64,000 nucleotides of DNA, taken from the NCBI GenBank assembly GCA_000310025.1, contig FN649741.1, positions 7,923,699 to 7,987,698 of the forward strand. The letters are read 5' to 3'. The DNA is from Ectocarpus siliculosus. Lineage: Eukaryota > Sar > Phaeophyceae > Ectocarpales > Ectocarpaceae. Positions within the stretch are counted from its first letter, which is position 1. Each line of letters begins with the position of its first letter. Position numbers and translations under genes: made by a program. The notes beneath the pieces are model-generated. The model had not been told where the DNA came from, did not search any database, and worked only from the letters and a program-made list of their open reading frames with translations. Of the stretch, positions 23,383 through 35,360 are shown piece by piece.

Positions 23383-24686
23383 CTTTGTCCAGACGAACAG
23401 CGGAATAGCAGTGATGAGCGTTGATGGAGGCGGGACTCTGTTAGCCAACGGCTGGTAGCAGGACCACGACATTTCGACGCCTCAACCCCAAGCATTGCAG
23501 GGCTACAGTAGTCTTTGCGATCCCTCCGTCGCATCACGCAGAACTGCGTGTACAACATGTGTGTGTGCACCTGCCCATTTTCTCAATAAAATTTCTAGCA
23601 CTTTGGAAGAGGTAGACGGCAACGGGAGAGGGTCCTTTTATCGGCAAACCTGGAGGAATTCTGAGAATGAGGACAACAACTATCCACCGTGAAGGTGGAC
23701 CCCCTCTCGCTCTCAAACATTGGCCAGAAACCCTTGCGGCCACGGTTTTACCCTGCCTTGAGGTAAGCCGCAAGCTGAGCGGAGGTATTTAGGTAGACAC
23801 AAAACACATTGAACAAGCGAACGTCTAATCCTACGGAAGAGTATACCGCAGGGGAGTTCGACGAGGGAACCGACGGGGGTTGGTTAATTAAAGTCAACAC
23901 TGAATCGCATAGAAAAAGGCCAACAGTGGGCAGAAAAAAATGCGAGCGAGAGACCAGACATACTTTTGTCCATGGGGGTTTCAAGACGGGCTTACGTCGG
24001 CTAAGCCAATCTCGTTTGCGTCATGACGCATACTCTTCCACAACGCAACCGTTCTCCTGACGCGACCCGTGGGAGGGCGGTGACTGGGGATGGTGTGAGA
24101 AAAGGAGAATTGAGGCTGAGAGTAACCCCGTACAAGACAGCAGCGCCGAGCAATTGAACTCGCTGCGAATGATAAAATAGGCGTATTCGGTCGCTAATTG
24201 GCGGCGCCATTTCGCGTTCGCGTGGGTATTCGGCGTATGACACCACCTCCTATCCTCTGCAATACATTGTCGGGGAGATTGATAGAAATCGCCGAAATCG
24301 ATCGACTCGGTATCAACCACGAGATAGGGGCGTTTTTCTCATATACGTATGAAATCGTGACGACATACAAACACACGACGATGACCCCTACCGCATGTAG
24401 GAAGCACACAAGCAACAGAGGTGGGAAACAGAACTAGGGGAAGCTGAAGCCTTTCGTTCACTAAATTAGCGGTGATGACTACTAGCCCCGTGACAATGCG
24501 GATGGAATACCGTAGCCTTGAGGAGGGCGGCCGGTGTTTGGTGCGGAACTATATCACTCCGGATGGCCGTGAACTGGGCATGTTTGGAGAAAAGCTGGGG
24601 ATATGTCATTACTCGACCGCCTAGTACCTGTTTTTACAATACGGCATGCCCTTGTTAAACGGGAAATGTGGCATCAAGTCTCTTAC

Positions 24687-24782
24687 CTTCTGAACCCGAG
24701 CCGGGTGGTTGCGTAGGTTGTGGGGTAGATCCCGGCGCGGCCGTGCCCAGTGCAGGTGTAGCCGCGGGCGCAAGTGTGGCCG
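24687..24782 (-). CDS. left-arm stalk exon (third in transcript order)
   Basis: A 96-bp exon, phase 1 to phase 1, with acceptor CGGCAG and donor GTAAGA intact. It encodes an Ala/Pro/Thr-rich segment (ATLAPAATPALGTAAP...). It precedes the truncated transmembrane exon on the same strand. Confidence 0.55.
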
Positions 24783-25425
24783 CTGCCGCGAGAACCAGGT
24801 TGGCGGGTATTTAAGGACGTATTTGGGTTGGGACACTCGAGAGCTTCGCCAGTTAGTCATGCTTCACCCTACATACCCCCAGCCGGAGGAGCGGGAAGCC
24901 GAGCCAACAAGGGAAGCATGACAGACGACCATCCGTGGTGGCATGGATGCGCGCACTCAAGCAGTTGGAAGAATAATCACACGTTCGGAAGACATGGTGC
25001 TCGAGAAAGTCTTGAAGTATTGATTGGGTCTCTCGACAAACAACGGTCGGAAATGTAAACTACAGGATTCCTGCCGGCACATCGGTTCAATTCCTGCCGT
25101 TCGGAGTTATTCCAAAAGATAATATGACCCTACACAGCATGTAGGGAGCACACCAGCAACAGAGCTCGGTAACCAGCACTAGGGGAAACTTAGGCCCTTC
25201 GTTCACTAGCGGTGATGACTACTAGCCCCGTCACTTGAAGGATAGAATAACGTTGCTGTAAGGAGGGCGGGAGGTTTCGGGTGCGAAATTTATCACTCCG
25301 GATGGTAGTGAGCTGGGAATGTTTGGAGCAAAGCTGGGGATATGTCATTATTCGACCGCCTAGTGCCTGTCTTTGACACTACGGCATGCCCTAGTTGAAC
25401 GGGAATGCGGCATTAGGTCTCCAAC

Positions 25426-25521
25426 GTTCTGAGCTCGAGCCGGGTGCCGGCGTAGGTTGAGGGACAGATCCCGGCGCGGCCGTGCCCAGTGCAGGTGTAG
25501 CCGTGGGTGCAAGTGTGGCCG
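25426..25521 (-). pseudogene. left-arm stalk exon with a degraded donor
   Basis: Same 96-bp layout as its neighbours, but the GTAAGA donor seen in the other seven copies is replaced by GTTGGA and the last exon base differs. Splicing of this copy is doubtful. Confidence 0.55.
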
Positions 25522-26150
25522 CTGCCGCGAGATACCAGGTTGGCGGGTATTGAAAGACGTATCTGGGTTGGGACACTCGAGAGCTTCGCCAGTTAGTCAT
25601 GCTTCACCCTACACAACCCCGCTGGAGGAGCGGAAAAGCCAAGCCAACAAGGAAAACACCACAGACGACTTCCTTGGTGGCATGGATGCGCGCACTCAAG
25701 CAGTTGGAAGAATGATCACACGTTCGGAAGACATGGTGCTCGAGAAAGCCTTGAAGTGTTGATTGGGTCTCTCGACAAACAACGGTCGGAAATGTAAACT
25801 ACAGGATTCCTGCCGGCATATCGGTTCAATTCCCGCCGTTCGGAGTTATTCCAAAAGATAACATGACCCTACACAGCATGTAGGGAGCACACCAGCAACA
25901 GAGCTCGGGAACCAGCACTAGGGGAAGCTTAGGCCCTTCGTTCAGAAGTGGCGATGACTACTAGCCCCGTGATATGCCGGCGGATAGAATAACGTAGCCT
26001 TGACAAGGGGGACCGGTCTTGGGTGCGGAAAAATTTCACTCCGGATGGTAGTGAACTGGGCATGTTTGGCGGGATATGTCACTATTCGACCGCCTAGTGC
26101 CTGTTGTTGACAAAACAGTTGAACGGGAAATGCGGCATCAAGTCTCTTAC

Positions 26151-26240
26151 CTTCTGAGCTCGAGCCAGGTGCCGGCGTAGGTTGAGGGGCAGATTCCGGC
26201 GCGGCCGTGCCCAGTGCAGGTACAGGCGAAAGTGTGGCCG
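26151..26240 (-). CDS. left-arm stalk exon, 90-bp variant
   Basis: Phase 1-1, acceptor CGGCAG, donor GTAAGA. It is six bases (two codons) shorter than the usual copy and encodes ATLSPVPALGTAAPESAPQP and more. Confidence 0.55.
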
Positions 26241-26945
26241 CTGCCGCGACATATCAGGTTGGCGGTTACTGAAATATGTATTCGGGTTTGGACATTTGGA
26301 CAATCGAGAGCTTCGCCAGTTACTCATGCTTCACCCTACATAACCCCGGCTGGAGGAGCGGAAAAGCAAGGTCAACAAGGGAAGAATGACAGACGACCTT
26401 CCCTTGGTGGTACGGTTTCGTGCACTCGATCCGTTGGAAGAATAATTGCTCCATTTGCTAAGACTTACTGCTTGAGAAGGTTTTTTGCAGTATTGAATGG
26501 GTTTCGAGACAAACCGTGGTCGAAAATGCAACCTATGGGATTCCTGCCCGCACATCGGCTCAGGTGCTCTCGAGAGGAGTTATCACAACATCGAATATGG
26601 CGATGCATGTCTGCTTACTGCCCTCGTAGGCCATCAGCTGAACCTATGAACAATTTGTTTTTCGTTGCAGACGGCGTCTTGGCGCAACCTGGGCATGCTA
26701 AATCAAGGTTGCATCTAGTTCCTAGACATCGGGAAGCACTTGTGGTCGTGGATGAATCTAGACTATGGGTGTTGGACAGTATCAGTTCGTTGACTGCCCA
26801 AGTCTCTCGATGAAGAGGATCGACTTGAACGATAATGTACTACGGATCATGCTTTGCGGGCCTGTGTTCTCTCACCACAGGTGTACCCTTCATCTCCGGG
26901 AGTGCACACGTTGTCGATCACGCCCTCAATAGAACACCCTGGGGT

Positions 26946-27350
26946 GTTACACCAAGGGGGCTGTGGCATGCAGTTTACATGTTGATGTAAGTACCCGACC
27001 ATATTTTGAAACAACAGTGGCGACACAAATTCGCGTGTACTCTGTTCAGTGTGTGGTCCTGGGACCAGAACTATTTGATGAAGGGTCTTGCGTGTACTGG
27101 CGAGTAACGGTTGACGCCCCTGTGCTTTCCGAGTGCTCGTTTCTATTGGACAGGAAGTGGAAAAAAATGTGTTTATGGTTTTTCAGATGTTTACCAACTG
27201 TTTGACCTACCAACTGTTTGACCTAGCTTTTCAAAAAATGTTCGACACCGTTCCTTCGCTATACTGATGTAGCACTGAGAGTGGTTGGGTACTTTTCCGA
27301 AGATGATTTTATTTGTGTATGCGGTTGGGGTGCGATTGCGCCCCCCCCCC

Positions 27351-27385
<35 letters not shown>

Positions 27386-28164
27386 CCCTCTTGCCTGAGG
27401 GGTTTGCGCAAGGACAATACTAGGATACACAGTGCTTTTCCTCTTGTTCCATTCCTGGGATAGCATCGTCCCCAGTTTGACCACCACCGTTGAAGGTGCC
27501 TGCGCCACGAACACTCTAGGCGACCGAGCTAGTTGGGTGCATTAGCTGGTGGCGCAGATGTAGCATGGTGCTTCGCATCATATTGCATCCAGACAACGCA
27601 CGCCCCCGGGTATCCAGCCGTTGTAGGTGGATGCAACCATCGCGACGGAAACCTGTACATTTCGAGTTTATATCCCTGGGGGCCGCTACTGTAGAACCAG
27701 CCGTGCTCGGCCGTCTTTAGAGACCTTGAGACCTGGCAGTCGTTAGCAATGGCGGAGTTGCCTTCGGGACGGCGGCGCCAAGAAACTCCTTAGTTGTTGG
27801 TGGTGAGGTGTCACATAACACACCAATATTATGCTTGGTACTGGCAAAATGCTCTCCTCCAGGAGTCTACGTCTTGTTGTTACTTCACCTCCCGGTTTTT
27901 AATGTTGAGACATGACATCGATACATGTGACGGAATAATTTCGTTACCCCAGAGCGACTCCTGGAGCGCAAACATAATGCACGCGAACGTGAACTCTATC
28001 ACGCACGTTTTCGTCTTACATGGGTGCTACAACGTTGTCCTACCATTGACGTTCGTGATCCGGGCTCATCTGATGTCGTGCAACCATAACGACACAACAC
28101 TGGGAGTCGTGGCATCCCATACAAGGTGCCGCACGTGTAATGAGGTCCACAGTGTACAACCACG
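26946..28164. other. single-copy stretch inside the inverted duplication, no gene recognised
   Basis: Open frames are short and unlike known proteins. A poly-C run followed by a GA dinucleotide tract lies at 27341-27385. Nothing else is identifiable. Confidence 0.4.
27352..27385. repeat. GA dinucleotide microsatellite
   Basis: About 15 GA units are preceded by ten C residues. Confidence 0.95.
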
Positions 28165-29410
28165 CCCCTTGGGGGTCTCATGAGGCGTGCTGAATCGTCT
28201 TGGGGTGTCATGAGGTGTCTTGGGGCGTCATAAGGTGTCATGACGCGTGGTCCTGTGCAATGGGGTGTCACCATGAGCTGTCAAGAGCTGTCCTGACCTG
28301 TCATGAGGTGTGATGACGTGTGATGAGCTGTCATGAGCAGTGGCGAGCGATCACGAGCGCTCATGAGCGCCCATAAGCTGTCATGAGCTGTCATGAGCGG
28401 TCATGAGCTGTCACGAGCGCTCATGAGCGCCCATGAGCGGTCATGAGCGGTCATGAGCGGTCATGAACCGTCATGAGCTATCATGAGCGATCATGAGCCG
28501 TCATGAGCTGGGATGAGCTGTCATGAGCAGCCATGAGCTGTCATGAGCAGCCATGAGCTGTCGTGAGCGGTCGTGAGTGATGGTGAGCACTCATGAGTCG
28601 TCATAAGCCGTGATGAGCTGTCATGAGCTGGCCGTGAGCGCTCATGAGCTGTTGTGAGTGATCGTGAGCGCTAGTGAGCGCTCATGAGCTGTCATGAGCC
28701 GCCATGGGCGATCATGAGCGGTCGTGAGCGGTCGTTGGCACTCATGAGCGCTCATAAGCCATGATGAACTGTCATGAGCTGTGACGAGCGCTAGTGAGCG
28801 GTTGTGAGTGATCGTGAGCGCTCCCGAGCGTTCACGAGCCGTGATGTGCTTTCATGGGTGGTCATGAGCGGTCGTGAGCGGTCGTGAGCACTTATGAAAC
28901 GCTCATAAGCCGTGTTGAGCTGTCATGAGCTGCCGTGAGCGCTCGTTAGCGCCCGTGAGTGATCGTGAGCGCTCATGAGCGCTAATGAGCCGTGATGAGC
29001 TGTCATGGGCGGTCATGAGCGGTCATGAGCGCTTGTGAGCGGTCGCGAGCGGCGATGAGCGGTCATGAGCGGTCGTGAGCCATGATGAGCTGTCATGAGC
29101 TGTCATGAGCGGCCAAAAGGTGTCCCACGAGATGTGTCATGATCATGCCTGAGACGTATCGTGGAACGTCTCAAGAGGTGGTATGAGGCATCTCACGGCC
29201 ACGCATGGCACCTCTCATGAGACGACCCATGAGAGGATTCATGAGACCTCTTGTGAGGTGTCTCACGAGCGGTGTCATGAGTGGTACCGTGAGAGGTGTC
29301 ATGGGGTCTCATGGTGCCCCGTGAGCCGCCTGATGAGACCTCATGGCACCTCACGAGCCATCCCATGAGGTGTTGTGGTGCAAGTCACGAGGTCTCATGA
29401 GGCCTCTCAT
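28165..29410. repeat. TCATGAGCGG-type minisatellite, about 1.25 kb
   Basis: An imperfect roughly 10-bp unit (TCATGAGCGG, TCATGAGCTG, TCGTGAGCGC and variants) runs for more than 100 copies, so TCATGA palindromes recur throughout. Three zones can be told apart: GGTGTCATGA-like to about 28.33 kb, the core GAGCGGTCAT-like zone to about 29.11 kb, and CTCATGAGAC/GGTGTCTCA-like to the end. Confidence 0.95.
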
Positions 29411-30966
29411 ATTCTGTTCAAATAATGTACATGACCCTCATGTATATACCTAGGCTTTATATGTATCAATACATCCGTTCGGCCTGGTAAAAGCAACCGT
29501 ATCTCGGTAGGGAAGGCCCTGAGCAGAGACCTTGGTGGCTAGTCTAAATGTTGTTGTCAAGAAAAAAACATGACCCAGAACTATTCGGCTGCCGACAATT
29601 CCTCAGTTGGCACATCGAGTGTCGTTTTGCGATTCACCCTTCCGTTTCTTGTGGTGCGTTGCAGGGGCAAACGATGTGACGATTGGTCAAGGACAATATT
29701 TTGGTTGTCTATCTAGGGTATATTCTTCTTGGACCCCGAGGCCTTTCTTTCGTGTTCTGGAACTGATTCCGATTCGAGACACCTTGCGTTGGGGGCAGTG
29801 TGAACGAAATAACTACTCGAAGCGTGTCGTATTGTCGTCTGATTTAGCACTCGGCGGATGTGTCGTGAGATCTTCCTACCGAGCGCGTCGTGGTGTTTCC
29901 AGGCTACCTGACTACTGTACTGTGGGTTTGCTTAGATTGCGTGCTTGGATTCGTGATTTTGATTTACGGGAGGAGATCAATATATGCTAAGGTGGGCAGC
30001 CCAAGGGTGTAAACGTACTGGCCACCGCGTTTGATCGCGCAAATGTTGTCGTTGTTAATTGCTTTCCGGTAATGAAAACTCCAAGACATGGCGCGACGAC
30101 GGATCATTCGAGCCTTGCTGCTTCTTGTGAACAGCGTTTTAGTGAGCGGGAAGACAACAACAGTGTAAAGGGCCAGCAGCCGTTAGGCTGTTGCAACGGT
30201 TGGACCTAAGGGGTTTGACCGTCAACCGTTTACCTACATTCTCTGCACTGGTTAGCTCTCAACAGGCAGGGCACGGAGACTATTCGCCAGTTTCCTACTG
30301 GTGCGCAGTTCTTTGATAATGTATCCTGTCATCACATGCATCCCTCTTCGGGTGTTCCGCCTATCGAACTAATCCGGGAGGTATGATGTGTTGCCATTTT
30401 CCGATTCTAGTTGGTGGCGTTGACAGGAACCTAAGGAATAGTTCCAGCTTCCCGTCGCGGGACCGTGATTTGACAGGGCCCATATGTGGGCACGCCGGTG
30501 AGCTCCAATCACTTGGGTCATGTCGCATTTCGTGCCAAAACGCAAGGACGATGACAGTTGCTGCATGGCTTGCGCACCTTGTTGTAGGACACGTGCCCTG
30601 TTGTTTTGTCTCCAACGTTTCTACTTCGCTTGATTTTGAATACGGACTCTGTCCATCATCCAAAACTCTGAGAACCCAACAGTTACCCATTCCCAAGTCT
30701 TCCCGCTCGACAAATGACTGGGCCAATAGACTATTGTGGGAGCCTCCACACGTGGCAGGTTTTTGCTGAAACTGATACCATCGTACAGCATACAACAGAC
30801 CCACCGTGCTCACGCAATATTACTGCTGTCAAAGCTTGGGTAGACGACTAGACTATATACTAGTGCTGCGTTCTCTATGTTGCCAACGGTGAACAACACA
30901 GGATACAGCAGTAGACTAGACTGTCTACATGTACGTACGTGGACACGTACAGACACGTATCAGGTA

Positions 30967-31050
30967 GGAAAGAAGACCAGCCGGGCCAAGCTTGGCCGGG
31001 CTAACACGAACGCAGAGGGGGGGCGGTTGGTTGACGCCCTCACCTTGGGG
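30967..31050. repeat. dispersed repeat copy (also at 63250-63334)
   Basis: The shared core is GCCGGGCTA, then AACACGAACGCAGAGGG, GGGCGGTTGGT and GCCCTCACC, in the same order and orientation in both copies. Family unknown. Confidence 0.7.
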
Positions 31051-33045
31051 TCAGTCCATGGTATTGACATCAGTTGTAGATCAACCAAAAAACCCAAGGA
31101 TATATTATGGAACTTGTAGGACTAAACATGCGCAGTGTGTTTGAGCCCGTCTGCCGTGGCCACGAGAGAAGGATGGGGGTAGACAGCATTACCGGGAGCG
31201 GAACTGCTGTCAGCGCTCAGCCCGCGTCGGTGTTCGTATACACAAGACCCAGAGCCAGACGATTCATACTGCTGTATACTAACTATATAGTACCTTGCAT
31301 ACATATCTACAGCAGTATACAACAGTCATGACATGTTCTTACAACATGCAAGCAGGGTGGGAATTGCCCACGTCGCAAGTTCAGATCCTGGGCTGATGAC
31401 ACGGGACTGGAGTCACGGGCCTCGCTACAAGTACTGCTATTTTCCATGAAGATGCGGGGAAACTTGAAACTTGGGGGAAACATAGGGCGCACGAACGGTC
31501 CATGGTGCCAAAGTTCGTGCGCTCTCTCGTTTGGCGAGAGACAAGCCAACGCGTGCTCGAGGGAAGAGGCTCAGGGTTCCAATGTATATACGTATCCCGA
31601 GGTAAAGTTGTAAGCTCATGTTTGCCCGATGCCGCGGCGCATGAGGGTAATCGCTAGGTTCCTGAGGAAGGTTACTGCGCGCGAGCTCCACTCAAGGAAT
31701 GTTCCGAGAAATCGTATTCCGACATAAATAAATGGAGACCACCACTTCGACAAGTCGTCACCGTAAGGACCAACCAAAGGACATTGTAGCAAACTGCCTA
31801 CACCCCCACCCGCCACATAGAGCGAACAGCAGCACCACGGTCCGTAGTTCGAGCTCCCGGCAGGGTCAGCCAGCCGGAAACAGTCAGCTCCCGCGAGGAA
31901 CCTTGAGGGGCCAGGTCGGGTCTGTCTCTGCATCACGGCCCCACCGGGGTCGCGTCACCATGAGGTACTACATACAGTACATATCTACGGTGTACCTGGC
32001 CCCCATCTTGTTATTTTCACAACCGATCTCACACAAGTTTTGTCAATCCGCGCGGGCAGTCCATGCTCTGCCCATGCCCACTTCATGGACATCCCATGGG
32101 AACTTCATGGACTGCTGCTGCCGATGGAGTGCCCCTGAAAGTGTGCAGGAGTGTGGGAGACCCACAGCACTATTATAGCAGCGGGCCTCCCGTTGTTCTG
32201 TACTCTACAGTAGAGGAGCTACGTCGACAAGTTGTAGCTACTGTTGTAAATGTGGTTCCTCTTGTTCGTTGTTGAATTTGTTCCTCTTTCGCTCCGCCAC
32301 AGAGTTCTGTCAACTGCTGTTCTCGCCGCCAAGGCCCTCAATCACCAGAACTGCGGGTCGTCAGCAGTAGGTACTGACGTGACCTTTTCAGCTACTACTA
32401 TTGTAGACCCGCAGCCCAGGAGATACTGTAGATATCCGAGATGGAGAACACAGCTATGACAAACGTTGAGAGTTGGTCACTGGTGTAAAAAAATGCACCG
32501 CATGTGCAATGTGCACCATCGACCCTCGACAACCCGCCCCAGCAGCAGATCTGAACGTGCCACGCGCCACCTCTCCATTGTGTCCTCTTCTAATAACAGC
32601 CTCTCAGGTCAGGGACTCGAGAAAGGAATACCTTCTGTAGGTTGAGCGCCCACAAGTTCGACTATTGGCTCGAACATTTTTCGACCGCAAGCAGTGATGA
32701 TTTGAATTTTCAAGAAAGAATGTGTGGTGGACGTGGTAACTTACAGTTTTGTTTGTTACAGTATAGTCTTTCTGCACCGTACATAGGACTGCGTACATAC
32801 CTACTTGTTTGTCAGTACAGCAGCAGTACATACACAGCAGTATTTACACTCGTAAATTCTCGAGCGTGGGGGACACGAGAAGGCTGCGCTGAGGGAGCTG
32901 CTGGCGGGGGCTGGAAGTGATCTGTGTGAAAAGACAAGCCCGAAACACTTCTCTGCGTGGCAAACAACGTTTGGTGCCGTGCCCAATGCTGGCCGTGCCT
33001 AATGCTGGTCCTCTACAGCACTAGTCTACACTGAGAGTGTTTACA

Positions 33046-33100
33046 CGTCTCACCACGAAACATGGGGGGACTGTCGCCAAAATAAAGCAGGACGAAAACA
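33046..33100. repeat. dispersed repeat copy (also at 53693-53765)
   Basis: Both copies have ACGTCTCAnCA, an AAAnATGGGGGGA block, GTCGCC and GGACGAAAA followed by an ACAC-rich tail. This probably marks one end of an unidentified transposon. A CCTGAATAGTGGAGGTCCC string follows at about 33130. Confidence 0.6.
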
Positions 33101-33841
33101 CACACAACACATTACATTATCCTCGATCCTGAATAGTGGAGGTCCCAGTTGTGCAAGTAAAATTTCTGGACACACCCCTGCAATACAGAGGCCCCAGTAC
33201 TGTAGTTGGTTCGTCGGGTGATGTTGTGTAGTTGTTGATGGCACCCAAGAACAAGACAAAAATCAGCCATTGTGTGAGCGTACTACTGTACAGTAGAGCA
33301 AGGTACCTTTGTTTGATGTGTAAGGGGGCACGGGAAAACTTTTGTACTCCCTCCATGTTGTTCTGACGTGGATGTGCAGCGAGCGGTGTAGCCGAGGCGT
33401 CATGTCTATGGATGGCATGGTGCGGGTTTACGTGGCACAGGATATGCAGCAACTTCGTATATGGTTGGCAGGTATCACGTACCTGGTGTTTTGAAAATCC
33501 GGCAATGCTATTTGCTCCACCGGTGGGTAACTAACTTCTTATTTGCTCCCAGGCAGATCTCCGCCCATAGATCCCCAAACGACCTCAAACCAACTGCGTC
33601 CGTAGGTATGGGTAACAGCAACGCAGGACCGCTGTTGCGGAGATATGCTCGAAAAAGGGGGCTCCTCAGCATCTCAGCAATTGGTATTCCTCTCGTAACT
33701 CCTTCCACACGTCCAATTGACGCCAAACCTTTTGCATCGTATTCCAATGATCCGTACCTTTCATACTACAATCTATCTGACACCCCCATCCGATATGTTC
33801 GTGCAGAGGTATTGTCAACAGAGGTGGTTCCGCAGCAATTA

Positions 33842-34880
33842 GGGGGGGCGCTAATGACATTAGTCCCGCTGTACCTCGCCCGTCACATAGCTGAACCGCA
33901 CACCCAAACCTGACCGCACCGTGTTGGCACGGCCCACAGCTATCATACAAACCATCGGGCGGACTAGCGGGTGCAGAGAATCGTCCACCGACGGGGACTC
34001 CGTGGCTCAATGGCCGGTTTCTTAAGTCGTACGAGTCGTATGTTTACCCACCGGACAAAGTTTGTTGTCAAGTCGTTAACCGACATGCTACCCACCGGAT
34101 TACAAACTCCGTGCTTGTATTCCTCATGTGTAGCTCGCAAGGAGGCAAACGTGTAATTAGTCCCGCCACTACTTTAAAAATCCGAGTAGATATTTCTGTA
34201 AGAGACAAGCGCCGCCGCGGCGGAGTTGTTGGACCCCGAAATATCGTGTAAGACCCAACACCACGCGTCGGTCTGCTGTACTGATAGGGTCCCACAGGAA
34301 ACACAGACAGCCTAGGGCTAGGGTTCTGTTCCCAATCCGGCCATGGGTGCGGGCGGACGTATGCCCGTACTTACGTGCAAAGGAGGAAATGCGGTGATGT
34401 TTCGCGTTGAAGACGCCGTACATACCTTTGCACTGATGGATTGAGTTGCAAATGTAGACTACTGTGCACGACACGCGGAAGAAAACACTATTTCATAACA
34501 CGCAACATGTATGTATCATCCTGTAAGTACCGCCGATGGTCTCCCACGCGCCACGGCCATTTGGTAAGCCCGGAAACTACAAGCATTAGTTGTTTAGAGA
34601 TCCTCACAACGATTGCCCATGGCATCAATACAGGATGTGCGGATTTGTACAACCACAGTCCTGTAGATAGGGTTGGCCTGAAATGGGGCCTATCTGCTCC
34701 CCCGTGAGCCACCGAGCCCCCGTTGGTGGGCGTTTCTCTGCACCCACTACTCCGAATGGGGTGCCCGATGGCTTGAGTGATAGCTGTGAGCCGTGCCAAC
34801 ACGGTGCGGTCAGGTTTGGGTGCGGTTCACCTATGTGACGGGAGGTACAGCAGGAGAAATGTCACCCCCCCCCCCCCCCC
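33842..34880. mobile_element. non-autonomous DNA transposon with about 165-bp terminal inverted repeats
   Basis: The left end (33842-34010) starts with a G run and contains GCTGTACCTC, CGTCACATAG, CCAAACCTGACCGCACCGTG and GGGTGCAGAGAA. The reverse complement of the right end (34690-34880) shows the same strings in the same order and ends in a C run. The interior of about 680 bp has no transposase-like frame. The C run continues directly into the assembly gap, so the right boundary is uncertain. Confidence 0.75.
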
Positions 34881-34980
34881 NNNNNNNNNNNNNNNNNNNN
34901 NNNNNNNNNNNNNNNNNNNNNNNNNNNNNNNNNNNNNNNNNNNNNNNNNNNNNNNNNNNNNNNNNNNNNNNNNNNNNNNN
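34881..34980. other. assembly gap (100 N)
   Basis: Exactly 100 N follow an 18-base C run. The round number suggests a placeholder gap of unknown true size. Confidence 1.
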
Positions 34981-35039
34981 GCAAAGATCGGCCGGCAGAC
35001 GAAGAGACAGCAGACAAAGATCTCACTTGTGTGCACTCG

Positions 35040-35360
35040 CATGTTCCCTCGCTTACGCTGCTAGCAGTAGGCCTCGGGGTCTAAAAATAGCTTCCGACGC
35101 CAGCCATGATGTGTGCCTTTGGCCGGCCTTGGCCTACAGCAGTGTGTAGGCCTCGTTTTCTCTGTTGTGGGGATACGTCTGTGCGGGAAGCTCCAAAGAT
35201 CGGTAGGTTGAGGGTGATGCAGACTGACCGCGGGTTGACTTGCGTCGTCACTCGCTTGTGCTGCCGACAGCAGGCAACGGGCCGCAAGAGTCCAACCCAA
35301 CGCCTCCCATGATGTATGCCTTTGGCTGCCCTTGGCCTACAGCAGTCCGTATACTGCTGT
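35040..35360. repeat. two-copy tandem duplication, about 203-bp period
   Basis: CATGATGTGTGCCTTTGGC ... CCTTGGCCTACAGCAGT near 35105-35150 recurs as CATGATGTATGCCTTTGGC ... near 35308-35355, with related flanks containing ACTCGCTT and GCTGC. Confidence 0.7.

Larger units (their letters stand above)
23050..26945 (-). repeat. left arm of a large inverted duplication
   Basis: The 3.9 kb from the truncated transmembrane exon through three stalk-exon units to about 26945 matches 49166-55920 in reverse orientation. Landmarks shared by both arms are the transmembrane exon, the intron block with GGGAGGGCGGTGACTGGGGA, the 96-bp stalk exons with flanking introns, and the outer block containing the reverse complement of GTGTTCTATTACGGGCGTGG. 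The arms are diverged at many positions, so the event is not recent. Confidence 0.85.
29411..33841. other. long stretch with no recognisable gene
   Basis: No frame here matches a family I know, and no chain of phase-consistent exons could be built on either strand. Identifiable content is a block near 30967-31050 shared with 63250-63334 and a block near 33046-33100 shared with 53693-53765. Short CTACAGTAGT-like palindromic strings are common. Confidence 0.45.

Noticed and set aside
32250-32459. 69-residue plus frame beginning with a signal-peptide-like stretch (MWFLLFVVEFVPLSL)
   Set aside because: Considered as the missing receptor N-terminus, but it has no cysteine cap or LRR pattern, no convincing donor, and lies beyond the gap, over 9 kb from the first LRR exon.
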